Positions 9,481 through 22,674 of a stretch of 64,000 nt of DNA are shown here, one piece after another. Source of the DNA: Rhizophagus clarus (taxonomy: Eukaryota; Glomeromycota; Glomeromycetes; Glomerales; Glomeraceae); contig BLAL01000229.1 of NCBI GenBank assembly GCA_015698045.1, forward strand, positions 1,958,001 through 2,022,000. The letters run 5' to 3'. The translations under genes and the position numbers were made by a program. Below the pieces are notes generated by a model, which was not told where the DNA came from, did no database searches, and saw only the letters and a program-made list of their open reading frames with translations. Within the stretch, counting starts at the first letter, position 1; every line of letters begins with the position of its first letter.

Positions 9481-12119
9481 AATATAAATAAAACTTTTTT
9501 ACAGTATTATTAAACCGATATCAATTAATGTCAATTCCAAACAAATATGGTCCATCTTCTCTCCAAAATAATGTCTGCTATTGATAAATATAGTGATAAA
9601 TACAGTCCACTCGCTTTTGTAGGGTTTGGCATCGTTATAAGAAAATTCGCTAACATGATATAAAAAATTGGTATAACATGGAAAAATTTGGTATATTACG
9701 GCAAGTTTACGTCACACAAATATCTCGTAAATTTATGTCATAGTGCAAAAATGGTCATGATTTGATCATCAATTTTAGTCTGATTGGTCAGATCTCTGCT
9801 TATAACAATATTACTTTTTTTCCGTTTTGCCCTACTCGCAAATTTTTTTTTTGCCATTTTACGATTGCGTTACCTATTTTTTGTCTATTTTTACTTATTA
9901 TATCACCGTTTACTGTTGGATAGAACCACCCATAACAAAACTGCTAATGCCTTGCGCTCGTATGGTGTCTGGAACTAGTCGTTAGTGTGATATAATTCCT
10001 TCAATAGTTAACATACCGATATGTAAGTTACTTGTACGAGTTATGACTTTAATTATTTTAATTATTTTCGTAGCAAACTTCTTCTAACTTTTACTCTCAC
10101 ATTCAACAATCGGAAATGAGAATATTCCGATTTTGTTCTGGAGACAGTTACAGAATCCGTTATTTACTACTAACCTTTCACTATTTCTTTTCGTAAAACC
10201 TCTACTACTATCTCTATCGCTACGTTACGTTATGATACTTTAGTACTTTGACGCGAAAAATTCACACGGCTTTAAAGTATAGCTTATGCTTACGCTATGC
10301 TACGTTACATTACGCTACCTTACGTTACATATATATATATGTGTATATGTATATTTCAAATATCCTCCTATCTCATCATTAATGCTAAGCCTTCCCTTCA
10401 TATCTTCTGGACTATCGAAGGGACGTTCTCTACGTTTAGGACGTATGTTATTTTGATGATTTTAATGCTTCTTTTGCTCCTTACATTTGATCGAGGTGGT
10501 ATTTTTATATTTATATTTTCTTTCACGTGGCATTCGAATATTTGTAACGATTTTTTCATTTTACTGTGTGACTTTAAAAATTACATTTGCGTTTACTAGC
10601 TATTGGATACAAGAAAATGTAAATTTCATCAAAATGATAAGCGAATATTTGTAATTTGTACTGATCTTTCACGCTTTTCTGGTTCTTTGTTTTCCCATTT
10701 GGCGGAGAAATATTTGTCTCCGGTGTCACACTCGTCCACTTTTCCAAGTAGTGAAAACTTGTCACATATATAGTTTCTTTATGTCATAATACTGGCCAAA
10801 ACTGCTGTCCCCATTTTCCGGTAAAATACTATTTGTCACTAATTACATGTCACTTCTAACAACATAACACTATTTCGTTTTTAGCAATTAGAAACGAATA
10901 TTTATATTTATATACCGATTTTGATGAACTTCATTAGAGGAAAGTAAAATTTCAGCCCGATCTTCATTCCTAGCAAAATTCGTCTAAGAAAAATTAACAT
11001 GATGGTATCTTTAAATTACTCCCACTTTCAGTAATCGGAAAACTCGATTTCTGACGAAAGTTAATCAAAGTGATATCAGTATTTTTATAGTGGGGCTAAT
11101 GGTATTATGTATGGCAAGTAATAGTAGGTATGTATTTTTCTGATGAGAGTTGAACTGAAGGGTGAAATATCATAATCATGCATATAGTTTTTTTATTTTT
11201 TTCATGTAGTACGCTGTGGTCTGGAACCGCCCGAGATTTTTGACTACCTAGGGATGAAGTTGTAGGGTACTTGTATCCGATAGGCCAGCCTCCTCTGACT
11301 TAGGGTCTCATTAATCGGGAGAAAAGGTGGTTTCTAAGTACCTTCCACATCAAGGGCGGACTTTTTTTTGTTAAACCATACGTCGAATTATATACTATCT
11401 AGTAACGGATACTTCAAAGACAAAAGAAGTGAGAACTAATTACCGCCATTGTTAGCGGTGAAATGTAGTGGTCATGCCATCTTATGGTTGCGTTGATTGA
11501 TTGATCGATTGATCAACGTACATATTTTGTAGAATTAGCTAATTCGCAACGTGATAAATAAGACTTCTCAACGAACACAGCCGTATTTTAATTTCCTGCG
11601 ATCAGAAACGAATTGTGTACCATATCGATTTTGACGAACTTCTTTAAAGATGAGTGAATACTAACTATTGTTTATTTTACCTCTTTTTTATTTATATCTT
11701 AACATCAACTATGTTGCTCTTACTTCCCTTCTCACATTCATTATTTATTCTATGTATACTAACAAATGTTATTTAAATGCGCGTGTTAACTAATTTTTCA
11801 TTTTAAATATTTTCTAATAATATATAGGGAGGGCAAAAGAAGCCAGAGAGGATAAAAAGATGAAAAGACAACAACTTACAACTTAACGTCCAGAATTCAT
11901 GAAAAATCTAAAGCTTTACAATAAGTATAGTGAAAAATGGTGGAAGATTGGAAAATTGAAATTTTATTATAATTTTAGATTTAAACTTATTAAAATAAAA
12001 TTACATATATTACATTTACATAAATTTATAAAATATCTAATGAATAAATATTGTTCTGTACATGTTCAGTTGTGTGTATATATTTCACTAATAAACGAAA
12101 TTCTACGGCGTAATATTAC
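9481..12119. other. Long intergenic region without a gene
   Basis: No coding region is supported. Seen: short CTACGTTAC-type repeats near 10,296-10,330; a motif CGATTTTGAYGAACTTC in two settings (about 10,917 and 11,627), suggesting an old duplication; and a GC-richer 150-bp stretch at 11,211-11,370 ending in a T-run, with no recognisable RNA motif. Around 11,830-11,900 the sequence resembles a gene tail but has stops in all frames. Confidence 0.4.
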
Positions 12120-12505
12120 ATTCAGAAATGTTTCGAAATACTACATCGTAAACATGCGAAATTTAACGACGTAATATTACGGAGTATTATACATTCGGAA
12201 AAGTTTCGAAATATTACATCGTAAACATGCGAATTTTAACGACGTAATATTACAAAGTATTACACGTTCGGAAAAGTTTCGAAATATTACATCGTAAACA
12301 TGCGAAATTTAACGACGTAATATTATGGAGTATTATACAGTCGGAAATTTAGTACGCGTAAACTTACGGTATTATTACGTGTAAAACTACGGAATATTAC
12401 GCTACGTAATATTCCGAAGGTCCTGTAAACTTACGGAGTATTTCGCAGGCGTAAAGTTTCGTAATATTACGCCTTATTAAATTTGCTGATGTATAACTAA
12501 CCTAT
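12120..12505 (-). repeat. Element terminus with GTAATATTACG subterminal repeats
   Basis: Three copies of a roughly 75-bp unit (TTTCGAAATAYTACATCGTAAACATGCG) start near 12,130, 12,205 and 12,280. Shorter ACGTAATATTAC motifs follow. The right edge, reading inward, is TTATACATCAGCAAATTTAA. It resembles the ends at 54,598 (TACATCAGGAAATTTTATAG), 59,594 and 29,610, so it is probably one terminus of the same element family. Beyond the edge the LINE coding sequence starts abruptly. The opposite end was not found. Confidence 0.65.
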
Positions 12506-12506
12506 C

Positions 12507-13399
12507 TTTATATTTGTCTTGAGTACTTGCCAACCATTTAGTTTGATCCAATTGTAAGCATTCATGACGCTTTTCAATAGCTTCCGCTATGCTTTTCGAT
12601 TAGATGCACTTCCTTATCGCCTAATCCATCTCTCTACACGCCTGGATGTGTTCTTCGAGCTTACTAATGCTTCGCGGATCTTTGATATCTAAGTCTGTAA
12701 TCCTAAAGTTACGCTGTTCAGAGAAATGACTTATCGATGCATCGTTATAATCCCTGTTATATTTAGGGAGTTTGATGTTCCAGTATCTCTCTGTATCCAT
12801 TAAACTACTTGTTCGGTCCTCTGTGCCTACTGTATTTGCGGGTTGTTCATGAAATCTTTTGAGGTCCTTGAGTAGTTTATATAGTTTACTCGTGTGTTTG
12901 GCTGCAATATAATCTAATGGTTTTTTATTCGTTTGTTTCATCCTGATAGTACTGCTCATCCTTGTATGCAGGAGACTGTTGATTGCTTTATCTATACCAT
13001 TAGTCATTTGCGTCCAAAATTTGTTAATAACATTCTTTGCTACTTCATGAGATCCAGAGGCTGCTTCTGTGTCTTCTCCCTGATCCACCCAGGGTTCAGA
13101 ATTAGTATAATATAATTGGTCTATGGTCTGTTGCATATCGTCTAACATTGATCTTAACCCTGGGCTACTCGCGAAGTCTCTGCACAATTCTATATCATTC
13201 CTATGTATCTTATCTATGTCTATAATTCGCCTTTTTACCGACAAACTATCTGTTGTTTCCGATTGGTTACCATGTGTGTTTGCTTTCCTAGATCTCTCAT
13301 TTTCTATTCATGTAATGTCCGCTACTCCTGGTTGCTTGACAGCTGCCCTTCTTATATGTCTCCTATTATTGACTAAAAATTCAGCCGTATATATCCTTG
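12507..13399 (-). pseudogene. LINE linker between endonuclease and missing reverse transcriptase
   Basis: A 207-codon frame (13,244-12,621; MSVKRRIIDIDKIHRND) is polar and helix-rich. It carries on after a stop as SIAEAIEKRHECLQLDQTKW, down to about 12,507. This fits the linker that follows the endonuclease in Rhizophagus LINEs. No FADD or other reverse transcriptase motif is present. A minus-to-plus overlap at 13,123-13,416 is a shadow. Confidence 0.5.
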
Positions 13400-14966
13400 T
13401 TATAAGAATGTCGTGATCACTGTTCGTACATCCTTCTGACGGTAGTTTGTAACAATAATATTCTCGGGGGCCTTCATCCATAGCATATCGATTCTAGAAC
13501 AGGTGGGTTCTTCCTCTTCGCCTATGTTATGCGTATATGTAAAGACTTTTAAATCACTATTGATTAATCTAAAAGTGTCCTTGAAACCTAGCGCCTGTAA
13601 TTGATGTAACACATTTTGACAATGTTTTACTTGCAATTTGATTGTTACTATTTCACGTGCTTTTATATATTTCTGGATCTACTATTTTATTAAAGTCGCC
13701 AGCTATGATATGTAGTGACCGGGATGGTCCTAGTCGATTTTGTTGTAATCATTTTATAGTATTGTCAATCATCATCTTGTGTATTTGTTGTTTATTTTCA
13801 GGAGCGGCATAGATAGCTGAAATGTAAATTTCTCGCTTCTTAAACAATAATTCAAGGCTGATCATATACGGGGATGTTAAGTCCATGCTGATTATATGTT
13901 TCGCCCATTTCATCTTTACTGCGATCGCCACTCCGTATCCTATACTCTTATTGGTTATAGTATTTTTATTACAAAAATAAAATTTATATCTAGTATTATA
14001 TCGTGTAATATTTAAAAATGAGCTCTTCTTTCTATCGGTATTAGTTTCAGTGATAACAACTATGTCTATGTTATCATTCTGCATTGATGTCATAAGATCA
14101 TCTAATTTGTGGGCTGTGACAATAGATCCCATACCCCTGATGTTATGGACTGCTATAGAAAGCTCAAGGTATAATGAGTTTTCATCTACTAAATTCACAT
14201 CCTGATGATTCCCCATTTGCTGCTGAGGTAGGTCATTTTTACTGTATAGATGTCCTGCTTCAAATATTAATCGCTCCCTCGATAGGAATGTATCGACGGC
14301 TTTTCCACCTTGGTTGACTATCTCAATCAGATGTGAATTGTCATTATGGGAATCATCACTTTGTTCCATTTGTTCCTTATCACCTATGTAACTATCTATT
14401 ATATTATTATTATTATTGATATGAGAATTATCTATACGGTTATCATAATCTAAATCTATTGTTCGATTTGCACAGGTCATTCTGTTGTTTGAGTGAGCCA
14501 TATGTGGCGGTGTCTGACCTATAGCCGCCAGCTCATAATCCGTTAATTCAGGCTTTCCGAATAGTGAAGTGGTTAAAGAGAATGTGCGATAGCACAAACT
14601 CTCTAACCCTTCAACAATCCCATCCTTGTGTGTTGAAGAGGTAGAGGAGGACCCTTGGAGGTAGTTGGTATCACTCATATCATGAGTGGAGACCATCGGT
14701 CTTATCGAATTGCCAAATTTAATCAGTCTGTTTGGTCTTCCTAACTCGCCTATATTAGCGCCAGTTGCTACTGACTTCATCTTGGCTTCTTGACGCAAGT
14801 GCGGTGTCTTAACATTTCTGTTTTTGAGATTTTTTGTAATGCGTCTAGGTTTCAATTTGGTCGTCAAGAGCTGTGCTGACACATGTTCTTCCTGTTGTAT
14901 CATTACCTGAGCTGATTCTGCTTGTTGAGTGACTTTAGTGATTACTTTTGAGCCTGATGTTGTCAT
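13400..14966 (-). pseudogene. LINE APE-type endonuclease domain, broken
   Basis: The main frame starts MTTSGSKVITKVTQQ at 14,966. A polar N-terminal part of about 265 residues precedes the endonuclease/exonuclease/phosphatase fold. Visible catalytic motifs in order: HNIRGMG (about 14,155), ITETNT (about 14,045), GDFN (13,702-13,691), SRIDMLWM (about 13,495) and SDHD (13,423-13,406). These match the Asn, Glu, Asp-x-Asn and Ser-Asp-His motifs of LINE endonucleases that nick target DNA. The frame is broken by TGA after 13,749, another stop at about 13,655, and a shift before SDHD. In life this domain would start target-primed reverse transcription. Confidence 0.8.
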
Positions 14967-14996
14967 TGGCGTGATCTTGGAAAGTTTGCTATTACG

Positions 14997-16861
14997 TCAT
15001 TGCCAATTTACTTCATAATTACGCGGGGAACCTGTAATATGGTAATCATTAAAATGCACCTTCATGGCACAAGCATTAAAAAGGTCATGTTCTGAGGAGA
15101 ATTCCAGGATGAATTTATCAGGTGATTGTTGATACACATGTTTAGAGTTTTGAGCTACATATGTCTCCTGAACAGTAGCTGGTGATATAGTATTGTCAAA
15201 TCCTACGAATTCGCCTAAGAACTTTTTCCAATTTATCATGTCTGACTTTGAATAATTGGCTGGTGCTAGTCTATATAATATATTGTCAATAGAAATCGAC
15301 CATATGTTTTTAATTAATTTACACGTATCTGAATCTTTAACTGTAAAAAACATGGTATAAGTGTGTGTATTGTTTTTTGACGGTTTAAAGCCTGATTTCT
15401 TAATGAAAAATCACCTTGATCCTATGACTTTCGAAATTGCGCATTTCACTACTTCGCGATCGATGATTTCTGGAACGTTAAGAATTTTAAACTCCTTAGA
15501 GGAGACTCTAGTACCGTCGACCAGAAAATATATCTTAGGGTGCATCTTCATGAACGGATATTGCACGTTGTATTTATGGTTAAATAAGTGAACCATATTA
15601 TTCATCCCTTTATATGAGGAGTTCTTAATGATGATTTCGCCATCATCTTTGTTGATTTCTGCTCCCATAAAGCCTCGAAAGTTACATGTAAGAATTTCAA
15701 TAAACGCTAGTTTGTTGTCATTAGCAAAATATTCTTCTACGTCTGCCAGTTTGATGTAAGCATCATAAGATACCGGGAATCATCTGTCTTAACGGCATAG
15801 ATGGATTCCTTTGAACTATCTGCCAGTGATTTGTTCTTGAGATTCTCTAATGTTGCCTTAGGGTTTTTTATTTTTTTGGTCGTGCGCCACGAACCATTTG
15901 AAGTTAAAGTCAATTCATACTCATTTCGCTGTGTTTCTTCAGCAACTCGTTGAGAGTTTGGTAAAAAGGAGTGTTTCAGCGTGAAAAATTGGCTAATTAT
16001 GTCATTATTTATAGGCGGTGTAGGTGCCTGTATCACTTCATCTGTGCTCATTAGCCTATCCATATTCATGTTAGTGTCGTCTTTCTTAAGTTGAATTGTG
16101 GTCATTTCAGAGTTACACAAATTTCCTTTATGATTATTGTCATCGTTAAATGGTGAATTGACCATAAAGGTGTCATTTGGTAATGTTTGTAGCTCTAAAA
16201 TATAAGGGTTCTTGCGGTAATTATCCGGCTTATCCAGGATCTCAGAAATGTTACTAGGGGCGTTGACACCAATAAGATCGATGTCCATGGGGCAGTCCTC
16301 CTTCTTTTCTGCTGGATAAAGATCTACCGCTGGGGTGATACTAACAACATCTTCCATTAAGTCAGGTGTGTTAGTTTGGTTTTCAGCCGTTGTTGTATCT
16401 GTACTCTTAGGAGGCTGCTGGGAATTAATTTTCCCTTTGTCCGGTAGTAGGGTATTCGTGATTGGTTTCAATTTTATTTTCTTGGCACGTGATTTCTGAT
16501 TGGGAGCCGATTGTTTCATTACAATTTGATTTTGATTGTTGATATCACGTGACGAGGGATCTATTGGTTCCTCTGTTTGTTCTACTATCATTGCTAGATC
16601 TTATGTCACTGTGGTTTGTTTATGTTGTTAGGTGGACACGTTGATAATTGTAGTTTTTGCCAAAGTATCTCTGCGTTCTAATAGTCTGCCTAGCCATATT
16701 GCTCCAGCAAGCTGTTTATTTCCTAGCTTCGTCACCATTTTTACGTCACTGTAATAAATGAAGTTCTTTATTTTATTAATAAGAGCCTTCGTCTTCTTGT
16801 TAGTGGTAAAAGCGTCTTTGTAATTTTCATCATTTTCAAGAAAAAGAGTTTCAAAGTCCAT
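14997..16861 (-). pseudogene. LINE ORF1-like region (three frames)
   Basis: The start MDFETLFLENDENYKDAF at 16,861 opens a 77-codon frame. A second frame from 16,591 (MIVEQTEEPIDPSS) has a long polar, Pro/Asn/Lys-rich region. Near 15,770 the frame shifts by one: SYDAYIKLADVEEYF continues in another frame. An in-frame TGA at 15,413-15,411 interrupts a stretch that continues to 14,997. The C-terminal part (SPDKFILEFSSEHDLFNACAM...) has the length and pattern of an RRM-like nucleic-acid-binding fold, as is common in LINE ORF1 proteins. The RRM assignment is an inference; the breaks are seen directly. Confidence 0.55.
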
Positions 16862-17063
16862 ATTGTTGTTGCGTATAATAAAAGTTAAGTCCTTTCGAGT
16901 TTTACTGTCCCTCCTGTAGTTGCGAGAGGTGAACCTACCCTAAATAACTATAAAATAAAATAAAGTTTAATAAAAGTTAGTACTCTTTAGTTACCACCTG
17001 GTGGTCTTATCGCCGCGTCAGGGTATTTTTTGTCTGTGACCGGAAAGAGTTGAGATTTGAAAA

Positions 17064-20029
17064 AAAATAATAATAATAAAAATAATAAAAATATAAAAAT
17101 ATAAATAAAAAATAAAAATAAAAATAAAATATAAAAATAAAATAAAATATAAAAAATACAAAATAAAAAAAAATAAATATAATTTACAGATTTTGTGGCT
17201 GCCGATGCGCAGTGTTTCTATACCGCCTACGACTGTGATGGTTCCCTAAGAAATATATATAAATTTAGAACTTAAATAACTTAAATATAAATTAAAAAAA
17301 TTCTTAATAATTACCAGTTCTGTCCCAAAACCTTGTGCAGAATTGCCTATAATATCTTTCTCCTTCCTGGGACTACCTTCCATTTTGCGCACCATTTCTT
17401 CATTCACAGAAATCCTAAAAATGTTAATACTATTAATTTTTTATTTTATTTTATTTTTTTTTTTGATTTATTATTATTTTACTAACATTAAAATTCCTGA
17501 TCAAAGTTTCTTCACTTTCTTTCTACCTGTTGGTCAGTAAACCTCACGTAGAACTGTTTCTGAATTCTTCAAGCTAGGCTCTCCCATAATTCAGAGTGGT
17601 CCCTCTCAGGTATGTCATGGAAGTAGTTGTTCCTTCTTTTTTACATTATTTATTTAATTTTTAGATCAGGAAACATAAGAAAAAAAAACTAGAAAATAAT
17701 CAAAGTTATTTATTGGTTTTCATTTAATTTTTTACCTTCTATATCTTATTAAATATTCAGTTATTGCATTAGTCCAATTTGCAGGCATTTTAAGAAAAAG
17801 AATATATAATAAAAATAACAACAATAAATTTATTGTAAGAAAAAAAAAAGATGAAACCTCTTTTTATAAACAATTTTTTATCACCTAATATTATTATATT
17901 AATTACCCTTCAAGAACATTTATATAAATTGTTCTAATTTCTCAAATATATCATGATTGTTATGATCTGTCTTCTTTATATTAATTATAATACAGATACA
18001 AATCTACAATACAATCAATTATAATGAACAAGTTAAACTCGACCTAAACTCAATTGTTATGATCGTGATTCTAAAAAATCATGATAAAGGTCTTCTTTTT
18101 AATTATATATCAAATCTAAAAAAGGTAAAATCTAATAATACAGATACGTAAATAAATAGTGTTTTTTATTTTATTTTATAATAAGCTTTTGCCAATTATA
18201 AACTATAAATAAAACAATTACAGATCTACAATACATTACACAAAGATCTTGAGCGAACGAGTTGAACTTGAGTTCAACTTGAATTCAAAGCGAACAATTT
18301 AAATTCAAAATAAAATATCCAAGATTAACAAAAAAGTTGGTAACGTTATAATGAAATTAGTAGTAATTCTTTATTTAATCATTTTTAATTAGGTATAAAA
18401 ATTCTGATAAATTTAATAAAATCAGTGTTTTTTTAATAATTTTATCAATTCAAATTGAGCACGAATAGTGAATAAACAAGTTTGTACTGCTTTGCTAATA
18501 TTGACTTGTGCATTTGATAGGTGACCAATTTTATGGCTGATGTGGCTAAATATAATATTACCCAAATAACCAATAAAAATTGATAATTTTGTTGATCATG
18601 TGATTGCACGATCATGATTTAATTATTTATTTATCGTATTTTTTTTTTTTTTTAAAAACTTTTTTTCTCTCTCTCAAATTTTTTTTTAACTTTTAAGGCA
18701 TTGATAGCGCATAACTCTCTCTCAAATTTTTACTTTATTGTTTTATATAAAAAATAAAGATAAAGGTATATTTTTTGTTGAAATTTCTTTTCCCATTATT
18801 ATATTATTTATAATATTACCCAAATAACCAATAAAAATTGATAATTTTGTTGATCATATGATTGTATGATCACGATTTAATTATTTATTTATCATTTTTT
18901 TTTCAAACCTTTTTTTCTCTCTCTCAAATTTTTACTTTATTGTTTTTGTCTAAAAAATAAAGATAAAGATATATTTTTTGTTGAAATTTCTTTTCCCATT
19001 ATTATGTTATTCTTAACACTCTTACTAATATATTTTTCCAATGTATTTCTTCTCACTAATGACCTAAACAATATTCTACTATCGAGTTTTTTACTTTATT
19101 GGTTTTTTTAAAAAATAAATACAAAGGTATATTTTTTGTTGAAATTTCTGTTTCCATCTTGTTAATACTCTTACTAATATTTTTTTCTAATGTGTTTCCT
19201 CCTACTAACGTTCCTACTAACAATGTTCTACTGTTAAACATTTTTTATTCTTTATTTTTACTAACACTTCTACTAACATTAACACTAACATTAATACTTA
19301 TACTTTATATTTTTTTTATTAACGTTCCTTTTCTTTTGCTAACACTTTTACTAATATTCATACTAACACTTCTATTACTAATATTTTACTTTCTTTCAAA
19401 TTAAATAGATATAATGAAATAAAAACAAGCAAACAAGTGAACATTAATTGTAAATAAATTATAATTTATGTAAAGAGTAGTAAATTTTTTTTATAATATT
19501 TTTTGTATAATATTTTTTTTATTATCAATTAAAAATATAAATAAAACTTTCAGTAATTATAATTAAATGAATTAAATTACTTTTTTAAATTACAATTGTA
19601 TTTAAATTATAAATCTATTACTATTAATGCCCCATAAATACTATACTTTTCAGCTATCCGATATGTGTGAAAATTATGAAATTATGCTTATATTTCAAAT
19701 ACAAATAGGATATATATCATGTATATATAGGATACTTATTAGCATTATCTGATAAGTGTATAATATCTATCTAATATTTTTTTAAAATATATCGGGTACC
19801 CAATAAATCTATGATATGTAACTGATATTTAACTACCCAATATATATGAGATATGTACCCGATATGCATGTTATATATCACCAATATTCTACATCTGACG
19901 GGTACATATTGGGTACCTGATATGTGTAGTATTATTAAATAGCATACACATATTTCATACATATCAGGTACATATCGGGTAGCCAATATTTATTCGATAT
20001 ATACCCGATAGCATCAATTTTGACCAGTG
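17064..20029 (-). mobile_element. Long-TIR (CACTG-type) element, truncated copy 2
   Basis: Read on the minus strand it starts at 20,029 with CACTGGTCAAAATTGATGCT and then shows dense GGTAC/CGATATGTACCTGATAT-like motifs (20,010-19,640). It continues with the same sequence order as the copy at 29,631-32,951, running in the opposite direction. After 17,200 it enters an AT-only simple repeat (17,060-17,170), where it abuts the LINE leader. The matching part of copy 1 has the same AT repeat at 37,560-37,770. The two copies differ at roughly 15 percent of bases by eye. No transposase frame is present, so it is non-autonomous or gutted. Confidence 0.75.
18980..19400 (+). repeat. TACTAAC-rich simple array
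   Basis: Many copies of ACTAAC/ACTAAT in T-rich DNA (CTAACACTTCTACTAACATT and similar), within the long-TIR element. The inverted counterpart lies at about 30,960-31,400. A related array is at 58,380-59,000. The open frame at 19,099-19,404 is only Leu/Ile low-complexity from this array. TACTAAC equals the fungal branch-site consensus, but no exon structure is seen here. Confidence 0.7.
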
Positions 20030-20091
20030 TGTGTATTTACATGTCTGATTAATTTATTAATTTTATTAATTTGTACTTCCTTAACTGTGTA

Positions 20092-20402
20092 CCATATATC
20101 ACGGCCATAGTACCCCCTATACATAGTACTCCCCTTAAAAAATTTCATAGAATTATATAGTACTCAGGGGGATATTTTACAATTATCTCATGATCCAGTG
20201 ATCAGATTTGAGCCATCTCTTTTTTGTTTGATAGCTCTCATCGTGCTCTTCAAAATAAAAAAAGATCGCTCAAATTGGACTGGTAGATCGTGAGATATTC
20301 GCAAAAAATGGAATTTTTAAGCTTTGTTTAGTACTCGGAGATACAGGGTCAAACCCCCAATTTTTGCAAGATACTTGGAGTACTGTAGCCCGTGATATAC
20401 AG
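20092..20402. mobile_element. 311-bp MITE with TA target duplication
   Basis: Left end CCATATATCACGGCCATAGTAC; right end, reversed, CTGTATATCACGGGCTACAG. These are about 25-bp imperfect terminal inverted repeats. TA flanks both sides (20,090-20,091 and 20,403-20,404). The interior has no gene. Size, TIR and TA duplication fit a Tc1/mariner-type MITE. It lies between the copy-2 terminus and the dead Plavaka gene. Confidence 0.7.
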
Positions 20403-21389
20403 TATTATCATTTTATAATAAAATTTGCAACATAATTTTGTTAATAAAAATCTAATATAAATTAAATCATTGAATCAACATTTTTATCATTAAATTTGAC
20501 ATGTTAATTAACATGAGTTTCAAATGTCCTATATGTATGCAAATATTTAGTCAACATTTTGCATATACTTAACATTCTCAAAAATGCTTAAAATATGTAG
20601 AAATAGAAATAGAAGTAGATAAAGATGAAGATAAAAATAATGAAGAAGAATATAGCAGTGAAATGGATACAAAAAGTAATCAAAGTAGTGAATATAAAAT
20701 GATGAAGTTGAGGTAATTATATTATTTTGGGTTATTCTTTTTAAACTTTTAAGCTAAAAAATTCAGTAATACTAACTCATTTGGTTTATAATTTTAGTTG
20801 GAAAATAATGTTAATGATTTACAAAACATGTTATTTGACAGTATCAAAAGTGTACAAAGCAATTTAATATCAGAGATATCAACAATGAGCTTTGAAGATA
20901 ATCTTGAAAATATACTAGATTTATCTGAAAAGCCTGAAATTTCTAAAAAATCTGAAAATTCTAATTCCACAAATCACACAGAATTTTCTAATGATGCTTA
21001 TAAAGATCTAATGTTATTAGTAACAAACTATAGTAAATTAAACAATAAAGTTGCTAATAAAATAATACGCTTTTTTAATAAACATTCAAATCTTACAGAA
21101 TCTCCATTACCAAAAAATATCAAGCAGGGACGAACATTTATGAATAATATGAAGTTTTCTAATTTAAAATTTAATAAAGTCCTCATAACAAAATATGAGA
21201 ATAAAGATTATTTTCTTTATTATCAAAATCTAATACAATGTATTAAAAATATTTTAGTTGTTTCTGACATAACACAAAATTTTGCGCTATCTTACAAAAA
21301 TGATAAGGTAAATAAATAAAGATTAGTTAATTCAATAATTTAAAAAATAATATTTATTTTGATATATATATATTTATATAGATTTTATA

Positions 21390-21828
21390 ATTCAACGCCA
21401 TGGCGTTGCATCGCCAGTATCACAGACATACCAATTATTTCCTTTTTAGGAATTTTGTGTAACTGACCTGCATACAAATTTTCATTTTTGTGAGATGCAA
21501 AAATTCTTTTTTTGGAAATTTGTGTAATGTTTAAAATATCACACTGCATCACATCCCCCAGCTTTTAAAAATCATTAAGTATTATTTGGACTTAGAATTT
21601 TTTTCAGTGAAAAAATCTTAATTGTCACCTTATTTGTCATATAGTTAATTTTGGCCACATTCCGTAATTCTGGTCGAATTACATAACATTACACAAAGTT
21701 CAAAAAAAGGAAATTTTGTGTCTTACAAAAAATGAAAATTTTGTATACAAATCAGTTACACAAAATTCCTAAAAAGGAAATGATTGGCATATTATGTGAT
21801 ACCATGATGCATCGCCATGGCGTTGAAT
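21390..21828. mobile_element. 439-bp MITE with long TIRs and TA duplication
   Basis: The ends are ATTCAACGCCATGGCG and its inverse CGCCATGGCGTTGAAT. Imperfect inverted similarity extends for about 100 bp inward (CATTTCCTTTTTAGGAATTT, TGTGTAACTGA). TA lies on both sides (21,388-21,389; 21,829-21,830). It sits within an intron of the dead Plavaka gene, just upstream of its acceptor at about 21,855. The short frame 21,732-21,950 is mostly MITE sequence. Confidence 0.8.
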
Positions 21829-22674
21829 TACAAAACCCTATTTATATTATTAATAGCGTAATGGAGAAAGTATTTTCAGAAAACAAAATACTGGAAAATG
21901 GTAGAAGACTACGCAAGAATCCTTATCAACTAGTTCTAAATTATTTTTAATTATCTTATATTTGGATGCAATAACTACAGATATATTGGGAAAAAATCAA
22001 TTGCATCCAATATATATTACATTAGGTAATATTCCAATATGGCGTCGTAATAAACAGGATGCAAAGTAACTTTTTGGATATTTACCAATTTTAGAAGGTG
22101 CAAATAAAGAATTTGTTTGTGAAACCTTTCATAAATTTTTACATCATTTACTATAACCAATTATTCTATTAAAAAATGGTATAGACCTTTGTGTAAACAA
22201 TGAAAATATCTGGTTTTATTCTAGAGTATCAACTATTATTACAGATTGACCAGAAGCTGCAAGTTTTGTTTAGTTTATAAATCTTCCAATTCAAGTCTTC
22301 CATGTCACTTTTGTTTAGTTAAAAAGAACGATCTTGCAAATATAGACTTATCATCTAATGATGTAATACTAAGAACTCATGATGAAATATGTAAACATTT
22401 TGAAAATGATACACAAAAATCTGTTTGCATAGAATCTGTGCTTAATTTTTTTGGGATTTGCCGTAAGTATACAAAAGCAAAAATAGTTATAATAACTTAT
22501 ATTTATATTAATTATAAAATATTTATATTATCAAGAAACATAAATATTTACTTGGCTACCATTCTTGACAGAATGCACCATTTAGATTTGAGTTTATTTT
22601 GTTATCAAATTAATTTCACGTGCAAGATCTTAAAATTGCAATACAATAATAGTAATAAATTAGTTGAGGAAGTA

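Larger units (their letters stand above)
12507..17063 (-). mobile_element. LINE-type non-LTR retrotransposon, 3'-truncated
   Basis: Read on the minus strand, the order is a 5' leader (about 17,063-16,862), an ORF1-like region (16,861-14,997), an APE-type endonuclease (14,966-13,400) and a linker (to about 12,507). The reverse transcriptase expected next is absent. The coding sequence breaks off against the repeat terminus at about 12,506. LINEs are normally truncated at the 5' end, so loss of the 3' half points to a later deletion or insertion. At the 5' side the leader abuts the AT-run of the long-TIR element at about 17,064. Stops and frameshifts show it is dead. Confidence 0.75.

Noticed and set aside
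11211..11370. GC-richer stretch ending in a T-run, possible Pol III gene
   Set aside because: No convincing A or B box and no strong nested stems; kept only as a note in the intergenic entry.
13123..13416. 97-codon plus-strand frame
   Set aside because: Antisense to the LINE endonuclease/linker, where motif order supports the minus strand.
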